A DNA stretch of 64,000 bases from Flabesymbios commensalis (GCA_964017125.1 OZ024902.1:104886560-104950559); one strand, 5' to 3'; numbered from the stretch's first letter, positions 35,434 to 49,104 are shown. Numbers and translations are program-made. The notes: generated by a model not told the origin, from the letters alone.

Positions 35434-35910
35434 GATTTAGCTGGAGCTATCACGCTAATATCTGCCCTGGCTCACATGCTCCCACGTCCTCTGACCTTCA
35501 CCTTCACTTTGTCCCCTGAAGTGGGAGGTGAGGGCTGTTTCTGGAGCCATGGAGCCAAGGAGCCATGTACATTCTGATCAGCTAACCATGATATGAGGAT
35601 TTGGAGCTCCACTTGACCACGCGGTGTCCGCCGAGGAAATGGCACTTGTTTGTGGCTGGCTGTACCGCCTGTCACGCCGGTGCTCCCGCTCGATGTACTC
35701 ACGTTTTAAAGAAACGAAACAAAGTGCTTCTTCCCCGTCCACTCTATAGAGATTGTATGTTGTGTGGAGTCTCTGTGACCGAGAGGTTGCGTACGCAAAC
35801 GCAGATCTCCAGTGTTCCAATCATGGTCTGAAGGGTAGGCCTAGTGTCATCTGATTGTCATCTCATCTGCCTTTCTTCAGCATGTTTACAGTTGTTCTCA
35901 AGCTCAACTT

Positions 35911-36166
35911 ATTCATTCATTCATTCATTCATTCATTCATTCATTTATTCTTTCATTCATTCATTCATTCATTCATTCATTTATTCATTCATATATTCAT
36001 TCATTCATTCACTCATTCATTCATTCATTCATTTATTCATTCATTCATTCATTCATTCATTCATTTATTCATTGATTCATTCATTCATTCATTCATTTAT
36101 TTATTCATTCATTCATTCATTCATCCATTCTTTCATTCATTCTTTCATTCATTCATTTATTCTTTC
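35911..36166 (+). repeat. ATTC microsatellite
   Basis: About 255 bp of attc repeats with scattered single changes (mainly attt). The long Phe-Ile-His-Ser frames through it are artefacts of the repeat. Confidence 0.97.
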
Positions 36167-36649
36167 CATTGAAAGTTTTTACAGTAATGTCAACAGTGGC
36201 ATATAGATATCAAATGTTTGCAACGTTCTCCCATTCAACCAATGCTGTTTCAGACGTTGGCTCTGCTAGTGGACAATCCATGTAGCTCTCTGGATCCTTG
36301 ATAAGAGGTCTTGTCCATCCGTGTCTCCTGGTCAACACATCACACCTAGATTACCTACAACTAACAGTCACGTTGTAAATCCTCATTTATTATTATTATT
36401 ATATACCAACAGCTGCTTTCTGTTTCACATAAATAAAGCTTTAGCTTAATTGTCAATAACTATAAAAGGCTGGGAAACTTGAAAAACGTAAGTGGCAACT
36501 TTGTGCTGCTCTGTCATGTCATGTTGTTAAGATCTAATTCGCTTCACTGCAAATTATTTCTTGTGATGAAACAGTGAGTGATGCGTGCACGTGTCACTTA
36601 ATATTAGACACACATTTGAAAGCGTTAACCTGACGCTGGATAAGCTCCG

Positions 36650-36715
36650 GAACAGCGTGAGGAGCGCGGGTCCGGTATTGGACCAGCGTTGAGCTGACCG
36701 GGTTCTCGTTTGATT
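36650..36715. repeat. Family A remnant
   Basis: gaacagcgtgaggagcgcgg, gtccggtattggaccagcgt, tgagctgaccgggttctcgt ttga. Poor pairing. Confidence 0.35.
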
Positions 36716-37282
36716 ACGCGTCACGGAGGCGTCTCTGCAGGAGGTCCCGTTTGGAGCCACTCTCTTCTTGAGGACTTCTCAATTCCACCCTGAAAAAAAC
36801 TGCGGAAATGCCCCATCACAGGACTCGTTTGTTATCACGGCGTGATAGTATCCAGGTACGCAATGACAGATAAAGGCAGCGGGATCGCCTATCCTTAGTC
36901 AGATGGACTAGTTGAGTAAGAGATAAGTGGAATCAGCAGGGCGACGCATCCACTCTCAATGTCAAATCACTGCTAGATAACAGCGGATAGCCCGGCCAGA
37001 TATTTACCCAAGACATCACGACGTAGATTACACAGCGATTGGGGTCAGGACTAAACATGGCAGACCCTCAGCGTGGAAGAAGGAGGTTACCAGAACAAGC
37101 TACACCTCAATGCTCTTAATGGAGGTTGACTAGTACACTAGCTGGGTCAGGAGATGGAAGTGTAATCAAATCCTACTTTGTACCTGTGCTCAATATAGTA
37201 TATAACTTTACATTATTGATGTAACTTGGGTAAGCCTAAATGAACCTCCCTTGGTTTTTCAAGCAAGCTAAATATCTGTTAA

Positions 37283-37345
37283 TCCTTCCAACGCGGGGAC
37301 CGACTTTAGACGTCAGAATCTGACGTCTGTAGACGTCAGATTCTC
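37283..37345. repeat. Family E MITE, right side truncated
   Basis: TTAA at 37279-37282 then tccttccaacgcggggaccg and the palindrome gacgtcagaatctgacgtct gtagacgtcagattct. The right terminus is missing. Confidence 0.65.
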
Positions 37346-38086
37346 AGTATATAAGTATATAAATGATTAAAAATGTATCAATATGCTCATTGCAATGATA
37401 ATTATTATTGTATTAAATATTATTTAAACTTCCGGTATTCAATAAAATCATTTAATATAGGGGAAAGTCTGTTAATACTAGATAGGGTACTGTTCTTGGC
37501 TATGACTGTCTTGCCACATGTTTCAACGTTCACGTTGCCACAATGCGATGGTGTTATCCTCAAAATCTAAAGATGTGTAGCCTTGACCAGTTTCCTCAGG
37601 TCAATAGGCTGCAAAATACAATTTCAGCTGGGATTACGTAGCTCTCGTTATTTATTGGCTCACAGCTAAATCAATACTGGACCAAAATTCCAAGCATTAT
37701 TCCAACATTTATTCAACATTCACAGTGCATGTTATGTATGATGGGATAGGTTTTTGATTTATTTTACGAAGTCAGATTCACAACTTTGTATTCTTATTAC
37801 TTTCAACCCTGCCGCCGTTTGTAGGCGTTTGATCTGTACCTATATCTAAAATATAATTATATTTATATATGTATAGACGTGTATCATAATCGTGGTTAAA
37901 GATGATGTAGCTATAGGAGTATCAAGATCATACTCGCGGGTCAGCCCGCTCATCCAACTTAATGGATTAATTTCTAAATTGGGCACAGAGGGGCCAATTG
38001 GGATAAATCCAGGTGAGAAGTGGCTGTCAAGTGCACAGGGACCAACCATGTGGAGATCACCTGCCCATGCACGTAAACTCCTGCAT

Positions 38087-38164
38087 CAGAAGACGGCTTC
38101 ACGCTTATTCAGCGCTGGGCCAGTTGGCCCAGCGCTGAATCAGCGTGAAGCCATCGTCTTCTGT
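38087..38164. repeat. Family A-like hairpin with new arms
   Basis: cagaagacggcttcacgctt attcagcgctgggcca pairs with tggcccagcgctgaatcagc gtgaagccatcgtcttctg around gt. The tip resembles family A; the outer arms do not. Confidence 0.85.
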
Positions 38165-38511
38165 CTGCAGGCGGACGCTGCCAGCCAGTGCTTGCAGAAA
38201 GCGAGGCAGTTTTCACCTTGCAAGGTCGCGTTCACACCTGCCGGGCGCGAACCTGTGTGTGTATCTCTGGCCGCGGCCGACAAATCCCGAAACTGCATCC
38301 AATTTGGATGCTGACGGCGATACTTTGACGGACTCCCCCGATCCGTGGATCCATGGGCGGCGGAGAGGAAAGCGCGCGTTATCCACCGCGTTAACAAGTA
38401 TATTAATCAGCGCCTTTTTTTAGGAAAATCTCACTCCAGATCTGAAATATTTGTCAGTAACGTATTGCACGTTGGTGCTACGTCGGCCCGCTTTAGCCTA
38501 GCACCCAACCA

Positions 38512-38606
38512 ACACGGATGAGACACTAACCAAACTTTGTTTCAATATTGGACCACAGTCTGCGACGCTGGCCCAACATTAAACAACATTGTTCTTGTCC
38601 TTGTCG
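38512..38606. repeat. Family A palindrome
   Basis: caaccaacacggatgagaca, actttgtttcaatattggac, cacagtctgcgacgctggcc, caacattaaacaacattgtt. Confidence 0.75.
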
Positions 38607-38751
38607 GACTTTCAGTGTTTCTCGGCATGTATAGAGTGGCGCACACGTGTAAGCAGTATGTTACCTGTATGAGTGTAACAATCCACACTCCCTATCAGCT
38701 ATCTCATGGACAGGTGTCCTACAAGCAGATCCCGACAAAAAGGCACTCCAC

Positions 38752-38799
38752 CCAGTGCCGGATCAAGGTCGGACCAACGTCTCAGGTGTTGATCTGGCG
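38752..38799. repeat. Family A fragment abutting family C
   Basis: gtgccggatcaaggtcggac caacgtctcaggtgttgatc tggcgc has short paired ends (gccggatcaa / ttgatctggc). The family C copy starts at its last base. Confidence 0.5.
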
Positions 38800-38871
38800 C
38801 GGCAAAGCCAAAGGGCAGTATCTGTTTACTTTACAAGTGAGCAGATACTGCCTTTTGGCTTTGCAGAGCAC
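38800..38871. repeat. Family C palindrome
   Basis: ggcaaagccaaagggcagta tctgtttactttacaagtga gcagatactgccttttggct ttgc. TATCT type, nearly perfect. Confidence 0.88.
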
Positions 38872-39259
38872 TGCACACCTGCCAGCAGACGTGACGTCAT
38901 GGAGCTGAGAATTTTTTCATGTTGTTCACAAAATCCCTGTCTGGTGCTGCGACGAGTGGTATAGTGTATTTCACGACCAATAAAATGTGCGCTGAAAAGG
39001 GCCTCAAAATGTCAGAGATAACAATTAGCTTCAGCTGATGTTAAGCAATAGTTAAAAAACACGGACAGTAAAGTGTGAAGCTTGTTCAAATTTCTTTTTA
39101 AGCAAAACCCAAAGTGAAATCACACGGAGGAGAGAGGAATGTCGTTGGCCGTCCCCCAAGGTAGACGGCATTTTTTATCCTTTGCCTGCTGGGAAAGAAC
39201 GACACGACTAGAACTTGATCCCAACAAAAACCAGACATTAGCTCACCGAAGGAGCTTAG

Positions 39260-39497
39260 CTCTTACACCACCGGTGCCGATTATATTCGTTTTATTTATT
39301 TTTTTATTATCACATTAGGTACCACCTTTTAGACATGTTAAAGATCAACGTGGCATCAATCAGCAATATTTGATAATTTTAAACCTACATTTAGTCAAAT
39401 CTGAATAATTTTCTCTCACTTGAAGTTGTGGATCGTGTCAGCGAGACACAAGTTCAAGTGAGTGAAAATTCCTATTAAATAATTTGGCAGTTAAGGG
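39260..39497 (-). repeat. Family D MITE, subtype 2
   Basis: On the - strand it starts cccttaactgccaaattatt, has the hairpin cactcacttgaacttgtgtc / acaacttcaagtgagag, and continues through gatttgactaaatg, caatatttgctgattgatgc-like and aaggtggtacctaatgtgat to a degraded ggcaccggtggt end. It aligns with the copy at 52803. Confidence 0.75.
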
Positions 39498-39718
39498 TTT
39501 AAAAAGAACGAATGCCAAAAACTGGTTGAAGATGTCTACCTCGGCCTTCTGAACCCGCAATACGAAAACAGCAAGAGTTTGTTTTTTTAATTATAGTTCA
39601 AATAACATTATAAAGTTATATTTTTTTCTGTCAATCGATGACATAATTTATGTTGATCGGTGTAATTGATGTGAAACCTCACTTTTCGGCTGTGAAATAT
39701 GACCAATAAAGTTATATA

Positions 39719-39795
39719 CTGCCGCGCAAAGGCAAAATGCAGTATCTGCTTACTTGACAAGTAAGCAGATACTGCCCTTTTCCTTTGCAGAGCAG
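39719..39795. repeat. Family C palindrome
   Basis: actgccgcgcaaaggcaaaa tgcagtatctgcttacttga caagtaagcagatactgccc ttttcctttgcagagcagt. One of the best copies; it shows the outer actgc...gcagt ends. Confidence 0.92.
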
Positions 39796-40649
39796 TAGAC
39801 ATGAAGTACGTGGATATGCTTTAGGTTTGTAAAACTGAAGATGTGGAATTTGAAGCATCATATTATACTGACCTGTACAAAACACATACAAAAATGCTAT
39901 TAGAGCCATAACGGAGCTATCTATCAAAAGATCACCCCCGCGTGTTTTTGATAAATCAATCGCTTCTTTTATTTAAATCTTCTCCACGTGACTAAAATCT
40001 TCCATTATGTGTGAGGTAAGATTTAAACAGTTCAGGGTCATCAATCTGAAAGCCTAATCTGGGAATCAGTCAAGCCGGTCAGGGAGCCAACCAACCAATT
40101 TGTGGCGTAACTGATTATACTGAGATGGACGTAGCTGACATTAACCGCAAAACACACCGACAACCAACAGTTTACTAGTAGACTTCAAATTAGTGGTTTC
40201 AGAATTAAAGTTATCTTTAAATTAAAAAAACACTGACATTTATTCGAAAGCAAAGAGATAAGAACCGCATTATTTATCGTTATAGATATTGTGGATCGCG
40301 AAAAGTGCAATTTCTAGATATATTAGCGAAAGGGGAAGCACGACTTTGATGCAATTATAAAATGACATAGCATTAATATATTATGCCGCTGTGTTACCTT
40401 ACGCCTTATTTTCAAATTAAGATATCTCAGGCAACGTGTATCAAACGTTATTTTAATGGTAACATGTCAAAAAACGACCCGAAAGTTATCTGACTGGCTG
40501 TCAGTGAAGTGAGTATTGGGATCCTTGCTTAAAAGCCATTTCGGGACTGTGCTGGAGTAATGAGAACGACCTTGGTGTGGCCGGAGAGGAGCGGGCAATG
40601 AGGGTTTGGGGAATAGCTGGATGGCCCTGTTTCAGGCTCTCTGCCCTGC

Positions 40650-40751
40650 TGACACAAGACGCTGACCCAATGCCGTTTTGATGTTGGCCCACCGTCTTCG
40701 ACGTTGGGCCAGCATCAAAACAATATTGGTTCAACGTCTCTTGTTTGCTGG
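40650..40751. repeat. Family A palindrome
   Basis: ctgacacaagacgctgaccc, arms aatgccgttttgatgttggc and gccagcatcaaaacaatatt around ccaccgtcttcgacgttggg. Right end caacgtctcttgtttgctgg. Confidence 0.88.
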
Positions 40752-42423
40752 CTGGTCGTTGTCTGACACCTGTCTCAACCAGATGGCAGCACCTCACTTA
40801 AACTTTCTGGATATTATGCCTCGGAATTTACTGCTAGACCCCGAGGGCCGCGTGCGCAGCGAATGTTTTAACAATAATGGGCGAGGAGGACTCCACTTGT
40901 AGACAACTCGATGAATTATTTGTGTGTTGAAAAGAAAGAAATTGACTGAAAAGCCCTGTGAGATCAATCTAAAGTTTGATAAATGGGAGCAGGTTGAACC
41001 ATGCATGTGGTATTGGGACAAAGCCATGTGTCGTCTTGAAAATATTATACATGAAGATTGTTTTGGTAGTCTGATTCCTAACACCATCATATTTAAACGA
41101 ACTTTGGGAGTACCTTATCTGAGCAGTGCTGGGGGAGGGGCATCTACATAGTTTTCCTAATCTCTGTCTATCATCCGTCCATCTAACACTACAGCAATGA
41201 AATGGCAAAGAAAAAACTGCCAAGCTATCGCTAGAAAAGACTGAGTGCCGCGTTTTAAAGCTGTGATCCGTCTGCTTTCTCTGGCAGACCCTGACACCCG
41301 AGTCTAGCAAGTTTCAGTCTTGGGCCAACATCAGGAGCGGGATGCCATGGTTCAGCCAAAGGGGTGTCCTGCTGGTCGGAGTTCTGGCGGTATCCTTGAC
41401 CTTCAGACCACGTGTCTGGCTGACGTTCCAGCCATTCCCGCCATAGGTCGTACCGGCACACGTGACACCACCACCCAGAATGCCCCACACTTCCCGCCAG
41501 CCACAAGCGACGACAAAGTCACGACGAATCTAAGTTCTTTCGGTTTCAACAAAACTAGACATTTCTAAGTTTGTAAATTTATCCATATTTAATTTGATGT
41601 AAAACAAGTAAAACAAGTAAATATCTGGAAATGTCTGCTGTTCTCTTAGCATTTTTTATGTTCCGCTTTATACTCAATGTCTTGTCATCTCCTCAGACGG
41701 ATCAGACCGATTATCTTGCATAGGTGTTGAGTCATATGTACACTTAAATTTGTTATTTGCTCCTCTTCAGTTATAGAAGTGTTTTTTTCGATGGATGTAA
41801 TAGCCGTCCCCAAGCTATATGTCTTTTGCATTCCGGTTATGATTGGTCTAGTTGTGGAAAAGTGTACATGATCGCTTATTTGGCACACTCATTCTAGCTC
41901 AAACAGCATCCGACTCCTGAAAATACACACTAATCGCTGTACATCAGCCCTTGCCTTTTGGGCGTGGACTAATATAACGAAACGAGTGCTATAATCTTTG
42001 TACCGACACTAGACCTTTATCCACATAAGAGGAGCGCCACTTTTTCATTTTAATGAATTATCGCTTCGTCCACATATCACTATTAAAATATACGTTATTG
42101 GCTGCAAAATAATATATTTTTTATGTTTCTTTTGTAAAGCATTTACATCTCGCTTGTCAATTTGCCCTTCATACGTTGTCTTGTCAAATGTATGCAAATC
42201 GTATATTTAAAATATGCAAACGGGATTGACATACTTCAAAGTATTAAAAAAACGTTTTTAAAAGTTTTGTATTCACACTTTCAGTAAGGGCATTTTACAA
42301 GTGGAATATAGGTTATTCTAAATTTAACCAACCCATTACACATGTTACATGCTCAAATGAGTTAAATTGCGGTCCGTGGTAGTGCCAACTAATTACACGC
42401 CATTGTATTTGAAAATGGATTTC
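40752..42423. other. Intron stretch with no recognised feature
   Basis: Some open frames of 70-110 codons on both strands, none with recognisable family motifs. Confidence 0.5.
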
Positions 42424-42759
<336 letters not shown>

Positions 42760-42918
42760 TAAGTAACATTGGTCCTTTCTACAAATTAAAGGTCATCGCA
42801 AGTGATTTTTCACTTGCTCAATCTGGATCGCTTCTGGCGGCAGTTATAATGAATCTTCATGACAAACCGGTATTTTGATGGAGTTCTGCTGACGATATAT
42901 ACTCACAGTAGATATAAG

Positions 42919-43012
42919 ACATTGAAACAATGCTGGTTTAATGTTGGCCCAGCGTCGTAGACGGTGGGTCAACATTAAACTAGCGTTGGTTCAGTGTCTT
43001 GTTTTGACTGTA
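42919..43012. repeat. Family A palindrome
   Basis: gacattgaaacaatgctggt, ttaatgttggcccagcgtcg, tagacggtgggtcaacatta, aactagcgttggttcagtgt cttg. Confidence 0.85.
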
Positions 43013-43383
43013 CTGGGATGATGTTGAATCAACGTTGGACTGAATTCTGAAGTGGGTAAAGGGCTATTTCTATGGATACCTAAGTCACAATTTTTACAAG
43101 TTCAGCTGTAAATTCCGTACCAAACGTGGCAATAGTTCTTAGGTCACTGTCACAGAGCATATCAAAGTAACTGAGGCTGTTGTAGACATACCCCTTTCAA
43201 CGTTAATGTCAACCTGATTCTAATTTTGTTGCCAAATACGAATATCAAAATAAGCACAGTTTTACCAATGATCAGCTACTTATATTTGCTTTTGCGAATA
43301 CAGTTTGACTAATAATTAAAAATGTGTGATTGTGAATACAGTTAAATGAAATGAAATCATCATGCTAGCATTCTAATAATCTG

Positions 43384-43452
43384 TCGTGCAAAGCTAAAAT
43401 ACAATATATGCTTATTTTACGAGCAGATACTTTTTTGCATGTAGATCAGTAA
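43384..43452. repeat. Family C palindrome, decayed
   Basis: gtgcaaagctaaaatacaat atatgcttattttacgagca gatacttttttgcatgtaga tcagta. Confidence 0.6.
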
Positions 43453-44089
43453 TGATTATGTGGTATCGGGGCATTTCTTTGTTTCCTCCTCTTTTAAGCC
43501 TTACTCTAAAACCCTGGTGCTACCTGAGGTATGGTTTGTTTACATGCAGACATTGAGGTATGGTCTGTGTTTTGTAGCACATGTTAGTTGAGATTTCACG
43601 TGGTACTGATAGAATGTAAATAACCCCATCAAAAACAAACATCTGCCTTGTCCAAACAGGAACACGGCACCGTGGACCTTTCCACGTGGAGGTGACTTCA
43701 ACAATGCTTCTTCTCTTCTCACAAATCAGCAGACTGTCCTTATCAAAATGATATATTAATAAACGTTTTTGGCATATTTTACAACAGGGCTTCTTAGTCA
43801 TTTTAGTTTTTAGTTTGTGGGTGGGTGGATTATTGATTATTGAAAGTTGATTTAAGTGTATTTGACCCTCCCTTGTCACTCAACAATTATTTATATGATG
43901 TGAAAAATAGTTAGTTTTATAGATAGCTTACATGTCTGTTAGATACATTGCTGCCTATAATTAACTCTCACGTCTCAGTACAGTGTCAGTGATATTTTTT
44001 ACATCCGTGTGCAGATTATTAAATTGCTTCAGTCAGCACAGACTTGTGGTGAACCACAGTCCTAAATAGTCTACTTGAAACGGCAATCA

Positions 44090-44157
44090 CGGCACGTTGC
44101 TGGACCAACGTCACAGACATTAGCCCAGCATTAATCCAGGATTGGGCTGACTCCTGT
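44090..44157. repeat. Family A fragment
   Basis: ggcacgttgctggaccaacg, tcacagacattagcccagca, ttaatccaggattgggctga ctcc. Confidence 0.6.
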
Positions 44158-44324
44158 ACGGATTCGGATACCAGAGAAGGGGATCCCACAGAGGCAGCAT
44201 TTTTCATTTCGCCACTGGTATAGCGGCATATATATAGCACAGAGGCGGCTGACTGCGGGTTGTCATCGGCCAATAAAAGCTGCACCCTCAGATCTCTCCC
44301 TTGCCCTACGCCCCACAGCTCATC

Positions 44325-44413
44325 CCAGCAAACGATACACACTCACCCATTGTTGGGTCAATGTCGGGCCGACGTCGCAGACGGCGGGCCGACATTTGCT
44401 TGTATTTGTGGGA
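44325..44413. repeat. Family A, partly deleted
   Basis: cccagcaaacgatacacact, gggtcaatgtcgggccgacg, tcgcagacggcgggccgaca, then a shortened right end tgcttgtatttgtggg. Confidence 0.75.
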
Positions 44414-45125
44414 TCACACTTGTGTAATAATATATACCTTCTGGATGAAAAATAACTACGCATCTTCTGGCATCCTCACATCATTGAAATGGTGAGTTTT
44501 ATGTTTGGCTGTGGGTGTGATACAAGTAACATGTAAACAGCCTGGGTCTATGATCAGGGGGTTTATGGCTTTAATTTCCCCCATTTGTGCTCGTGGTGCT
44601 TATTTGTTAAAACGATTATATGAAATGTGCTTATTTTATGCATACCTCACACGTCGCGTTAGACGTGTGTAATGAAAACTTTCGTTGCCACAACGTCCTT
44701 GATGCCACTGCCATGTGCACCCACTAAAATTGTTGCATTTTATAAAGTTCGACTTACTCTGGGTCTCTTCAACTGTACTTTTCATTATTGATTTTGAATG
44801 ACATGTTATCATTTCAGTTACATAGGGCCTATTATCAATTATCTAGATAGCTGTATGCAAAGGCCTAATTTTTTTTACACTTGGAAATAGGATTATGAAT
44901 ATTATATGGTGTGGGCCTGCAGATTGACGGGAGCTGCTAATGTGTGCCGGGCTGTGTTGATGATTTGATCGTAAATTTTCTACATCTCAGAAATGAGTTA
45001 CAGATCCCTATTTAGTGATTCAACAATCCTGTCACAACTCCAGATTTCTAGAGGCCATCATGTCTACGCTTCCAGATGCAGTGTGGTCGAGTGGCTGCAT
45101 AATATATGCTCCCCCTGTCTTCCGA

Positions 45126-45292
45126 TCGAGCAAACACGCCACCCAAAATTGGTGTGATGCTGGCCCACCGTCTGCGACGCCGGTCCAACATCATAGCAAC
45201 ATTGGTCTAACCTGAGTTGGTTTGACGTTGATTCACCGTCTACGAGGCTGGCCCAACATTAAACCACGCGTTTGTCGGGATTTCTTGCTCTT
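45126..45292. repeat. Family A doublet
   Basis: Two centres in tandem: gcccaccgtctgcgacgccg and attcaccgtctacgaggctg, about 64 bp apart. Left end gagcaaacacgccacccaaa. Confidence 0.75.
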
Positions 45293-45990
45293 GTTTTTTC
45301 CCATCCGCCTTTTGCCTGGGGCCGGCAAAGTGGATCTGTTGAGGCAGGAGTGATTGATTGTAAATTAGGCATCAGGAAATGATAAAGTGTGGTATATGTA
45401 AGAAGTAGTAGTCAGGATGGGGATTTAACCTACTGGGTACCGTGCCACGCGCGTATGGATTCATGCATGGAAACCACCAAAATAGCCTACTAACCCATTT
45501 AATTATTAATATTTAGGATTAGACCTGGACTCCTCTCAGTCCATGTTGGTATTTTAAAGATGTTTAAAATAGACAAGACAATAATTTTGCACATGAATTA
45601 AACTGAATACATCTCTGGGCATGTAGGCATACCTGAACTTCTGGATGATACAGATTCTTCAAAAATCAAATGGTATAAATGTATCCGAAATATAATTTTA
45701 CACACCAGAAAAAATCAGTGGTTCTCCATAAAGTGGTCGTTCTTGTATTGTCATGCGCTATGGTTGATCTAAAATCGGATCGTTGACTGTGAAATTGTTG
45801 CACTCCTGTGCCGAGAAGGTGAATCCAGAAGTGCTGTCATCGGGTTGAGGTTGACAGGAAGTCGGGTCAACCTGACGACAGTAAATGGCTGCTCCCTTTC
45901 CCCCGCCGCTCAGAGGGACACCTGGTGAACATTACTTATGTGTGGATCCCCTGTCCGCCATCACAGCGGGGTGTCGTCAGCAACCCAAAA

Positions 45991-46098
45991 CATCCCGGCT
46001 CACACGAAACGCTGGCCCGGTGCTGGCCCAAGGACGGGCCAGCGTCTGCGACGCTGGCCCGACCTTGAGCCAGCACTGGACCCGTGTTAATCGGGATG
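45991..46098. repeat. Family A palindrome, GC-rich
   Basis: catcccggctcacacgaaac, cggtgctggcccaaggacgg gccagcgtctgcgacgctgg cccgaccttgagccagcact, gtgttaatcgggatg. Both arms carry the same C/G substitutions relative to the common form. Confidence 0.88.
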
Positions 46099-46718
46099 TG
46101 GCATCTCCAGGATAATGTTGTCTGAGGCAGACGCACACTGCGCAAACTCCAAATACACGTGACCTGCCACGTGACCTGCGGATATTACTTTAAATCATGG
46201 CATCTGCTTCTTATCCCGCTGATTGTCATTTGCCCATTTACAATCTAGACCTGTGTCATGCAATTCAAGGATTCTATAAGGACTGATTTCTTCACTGATA
46301 TATTTTTAAATATTCGTTTTCTTCGCTTATGAATAATATATCACTTATAATCACGTTTCGAAATCCCCTTTATAGGTCAGATAATATTGAAAACAAAGGT
46401 TACGCACAATTGTCATGACAATTAATTGGATTTAAACATTTGTACAGTGCAAAAAAATTCATTTTAGTTCAAATTTGTATTTCATAGAACAAATTAAAGC
46501 CCCATCAACAAAAGATGGCCATCACAGAATATTTCTTAAACCATTTAATTAGGTCCTAAAATTGTTATTGTTAGTGAGAGCAAATTGACTTCCCGCCCGC
46601 ACAAATGCAGTGTATGAGCACAGATTGAGTGGTCCATTCACTACAGATGCTGGGTTTAAAACTATATTACGGTGGTTTAATGTTCGATTTGTTGCTCATG
46701 GGTCCTACACACAAACCC

Positions 46719-46790
46719 AGTGTTGGGATAAATTGTTTGTCAACGTATGAGAAGCTGGCCAAACATTAGTCTCTGTCTTCAATGTTGCTG
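46719..46790. repeat. Family A remnant
   Basis: acccagtgttgggataaatt, gtcaacgtatgagaagctgg ccaaacattagtctctgtct. Weak pairing. Confidence 0.35.
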
Positions 46791-47720
46791 CTGCTTGTGC
46801 TGTACTGTTGTTGTACTGTTTCATGTCGACCTTTTATGTTGTTGTTTCTGTTGTTGTTATTGCTTGTGATCTATTTATTATTGCCGAGTAAATAATCATT
46901 GCTGCTACCACACACTGCTCAAAGCCATGCTGTTGCCGTTGTTTATTATAGTCGGTTGTTGCTGCTGCTGTGTTTGTATTGTGACTATAAATACTGCTAT
47001 CTGAGTATCCCGGAGAACATGTTAATGTTTGCAGCGCGTTCTTCCGATGCCATTCACAAAGACTGATATCAGCAATGTTTTTGATCGTTTGATGAATGTT
47101 TTAGTGAGATCTATCAGGAAGGTAAATCCACTGGAAATGGTCTTTATCCTACCAGTACTTGTCTAATCTGGTGCTAAGCCTAGGGCGCTGTGTTATCCTT
47201 ATCTTCCAGTCTTACACGAAATTTTCTGCTTAACAACACAGTCACGAGGAGCAACTCTGGTTCGAGCGAAAGTACAAAATAGAAAGCTTGTATGGAGTAA
47301 TGAAATTGTCGTGAATATATTTCTATTCCAAATGCAATTATTACAGTTTTAAATCTAAATCATATAGCTTATTTTCCATTTTGAATTCACACGAGTACAT
47401 TTAGAAATATGTAGAACACTCATCATCTAACTTGTCAAACTGACATCAATGATCATTATTCCAATCCTGCTGTCGTTATGATAAGCTAATATTGTAGTGG
47501 CGGTAATAGCGTTGTCTTCCTATTGTATACATTATATTTTATATATAATACATGCTTGATATGATATTTCTAAAACATTATTTAGATTGATCAATCATAA
47601 ACAAATACAATTTGTTGACTATTTCTGCAATTACTAAATACGCTAGGCGGTGGCATCTTATTCAGTCTTGTCATAAACTTTATAATCTGCAATATCACAC
47701 AGCATATAATGATGCTACTC

Positions 47721-47800
47721 GTGATCAGTGCTCGGGGTGTCAAGAGTGCTTAGGCTACTGGTGATCAGTGTTCGGGGTGTGAAGGGTGCTTAGATTACTG
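47721..47800 (+). repeat. Tandem duplication, 40 bp x 2
   Basis: gtgatcagtgctcggggtgt and gtgatcagtgttcggggtgt each continue with a similar gaaggtgcttagnctactg stretch. Confidence 0.8.
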
Positions 47801-49035
47801 AACATGTCATGTAGGCCACATCATTGTACACTTATCAACCAGGGGCACAGTGTTATCAAAGGCATCTAATAAGGGGGTTTGGACTGAGGGATAATCATCA
47901 GTTGCTGATGCTGGTTAGGCTTGATGGCTGTCAGGTACTGTTTAATCCATCCAGTATCTGGGTATCAGTAAGTACTTTCTACCTTAGTACCGGCATGTAG
48001 GCCTCCTATCTTGGTATCAAAGAGTGCTTTCTACCTTGGTATCAGCAAAACATCTTGACAGTATCTGTCGATTGTGACTGGCTTATAGAGATATATTAGG
48101 GTTTTCCTTGTATCTGACAGCAATGCACTTTAACAACGTAATCTTACAGCCCCTCTCTCCCTTTATTATTTATTCCGTTTCGATACAAAATATACCATTC
48201 TAACAATATAGAAGAGTAATTCAATTGACACACTATAGGATATTATTGTTTTGGCATAAAAGGTAGTCAGAGAAGGTACCCATAAACCAACCATGTGTTA
48301 TCTGTAATTTACGCTCTAAGATTAACATTTATACTTTTGAATCGATGACCAGAAATAATGAACTTGAAAAACGTCGACCTTGAGCCTGTTTTTGCCTACT
48401 ATTGTCTAGTTGAAATGAATAGACTTCTTAGTAGGCCTACGGGGTTTTTATGGTTCAAATATACAGGAAACATAATCCAAATTATAACTCATTGACACAC
48501 ATGTATACACATTTTAACAAGTATAAGCCATTTTCATGAGGTCATCATTATGTGCCACAGCCATTTTGGTGAAGGCATAATGTCCCTCCACACGTTCATC
48601 AGTGCTAATAGATGTCTTAATAGCACTAATTCATCATGATCAGATGATTGTGTCGTTTTTGTCTGACACCGCCGTGATGGTAACACGATACCCACTGCCG
48701 CTATTGACACAGCTAGGTCGACGATTCCTCTTATCATTATAATAACGTCTCTACCTCTAGATGTTGTTGTTATGACAACTCCTGACCCCGAGCTGATGTC
48801 AGTGGTGCTGTTTTGACACTTTTTTATTCTGTTTGTCTCGATGTCTTCTTATTTTGTTTCTATAGCTGTCTTGTCGCTGGTCTATCGCCTATTTGTTGAC
48901 TCGGTGTCGGTGTTTGATGACACTGTCAAGTCTTCTGTGTGTGGTGTAGATGTTACACGTGACAGGGCCCAACTAGCTCCAATATAGACTGGTGACTGCC
49001 AGTGTCGATGGAGTCGTCTCAGTACCTGAAATGAT

Positions 49036-49104
49036 GTGCCAGCGTTGGCTGCATGGTGGATCAACGTCTCCGACGTTGATCCACCATGCAGCCAGCGCTG
49101 GCAC
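49036..49104. repeat. Family A hairpin with new arms
   Basis: 33-bp arms (49036-49068 and 49072-49104) have one mismatch and a tcc loop: gtgccagcgttggctgcatg gtggatcaacgtc. The centre keeps family A; the arms differ from all other copies. Confidence 0.9.

Larger units (their letters stand above)
46099..49035. other. Intron stretch, mostly unremarkable
   Basis: Holds an imperfect gttgctgctg/gttgttgtt tract (about 46780-46975), the A remnant at 46719, and the 40-bp duplication at 47721. A loose repeat of ctttctaccttggtatcagc-like words lies at about 47975-48050. Confidence 0.5.

Noticed and set aside
35844-36206. Open frames of 105-120 codons rich in Phe-Ile-His-Ser
   Set aside because: They are translations of the ATTC microsatellite.
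37892-38314. 140-codon frame and its antisense partner
   Set aside because: Both cross the palindrome at 38087-38164; frames stay open on both strands because of the inverted repeat.
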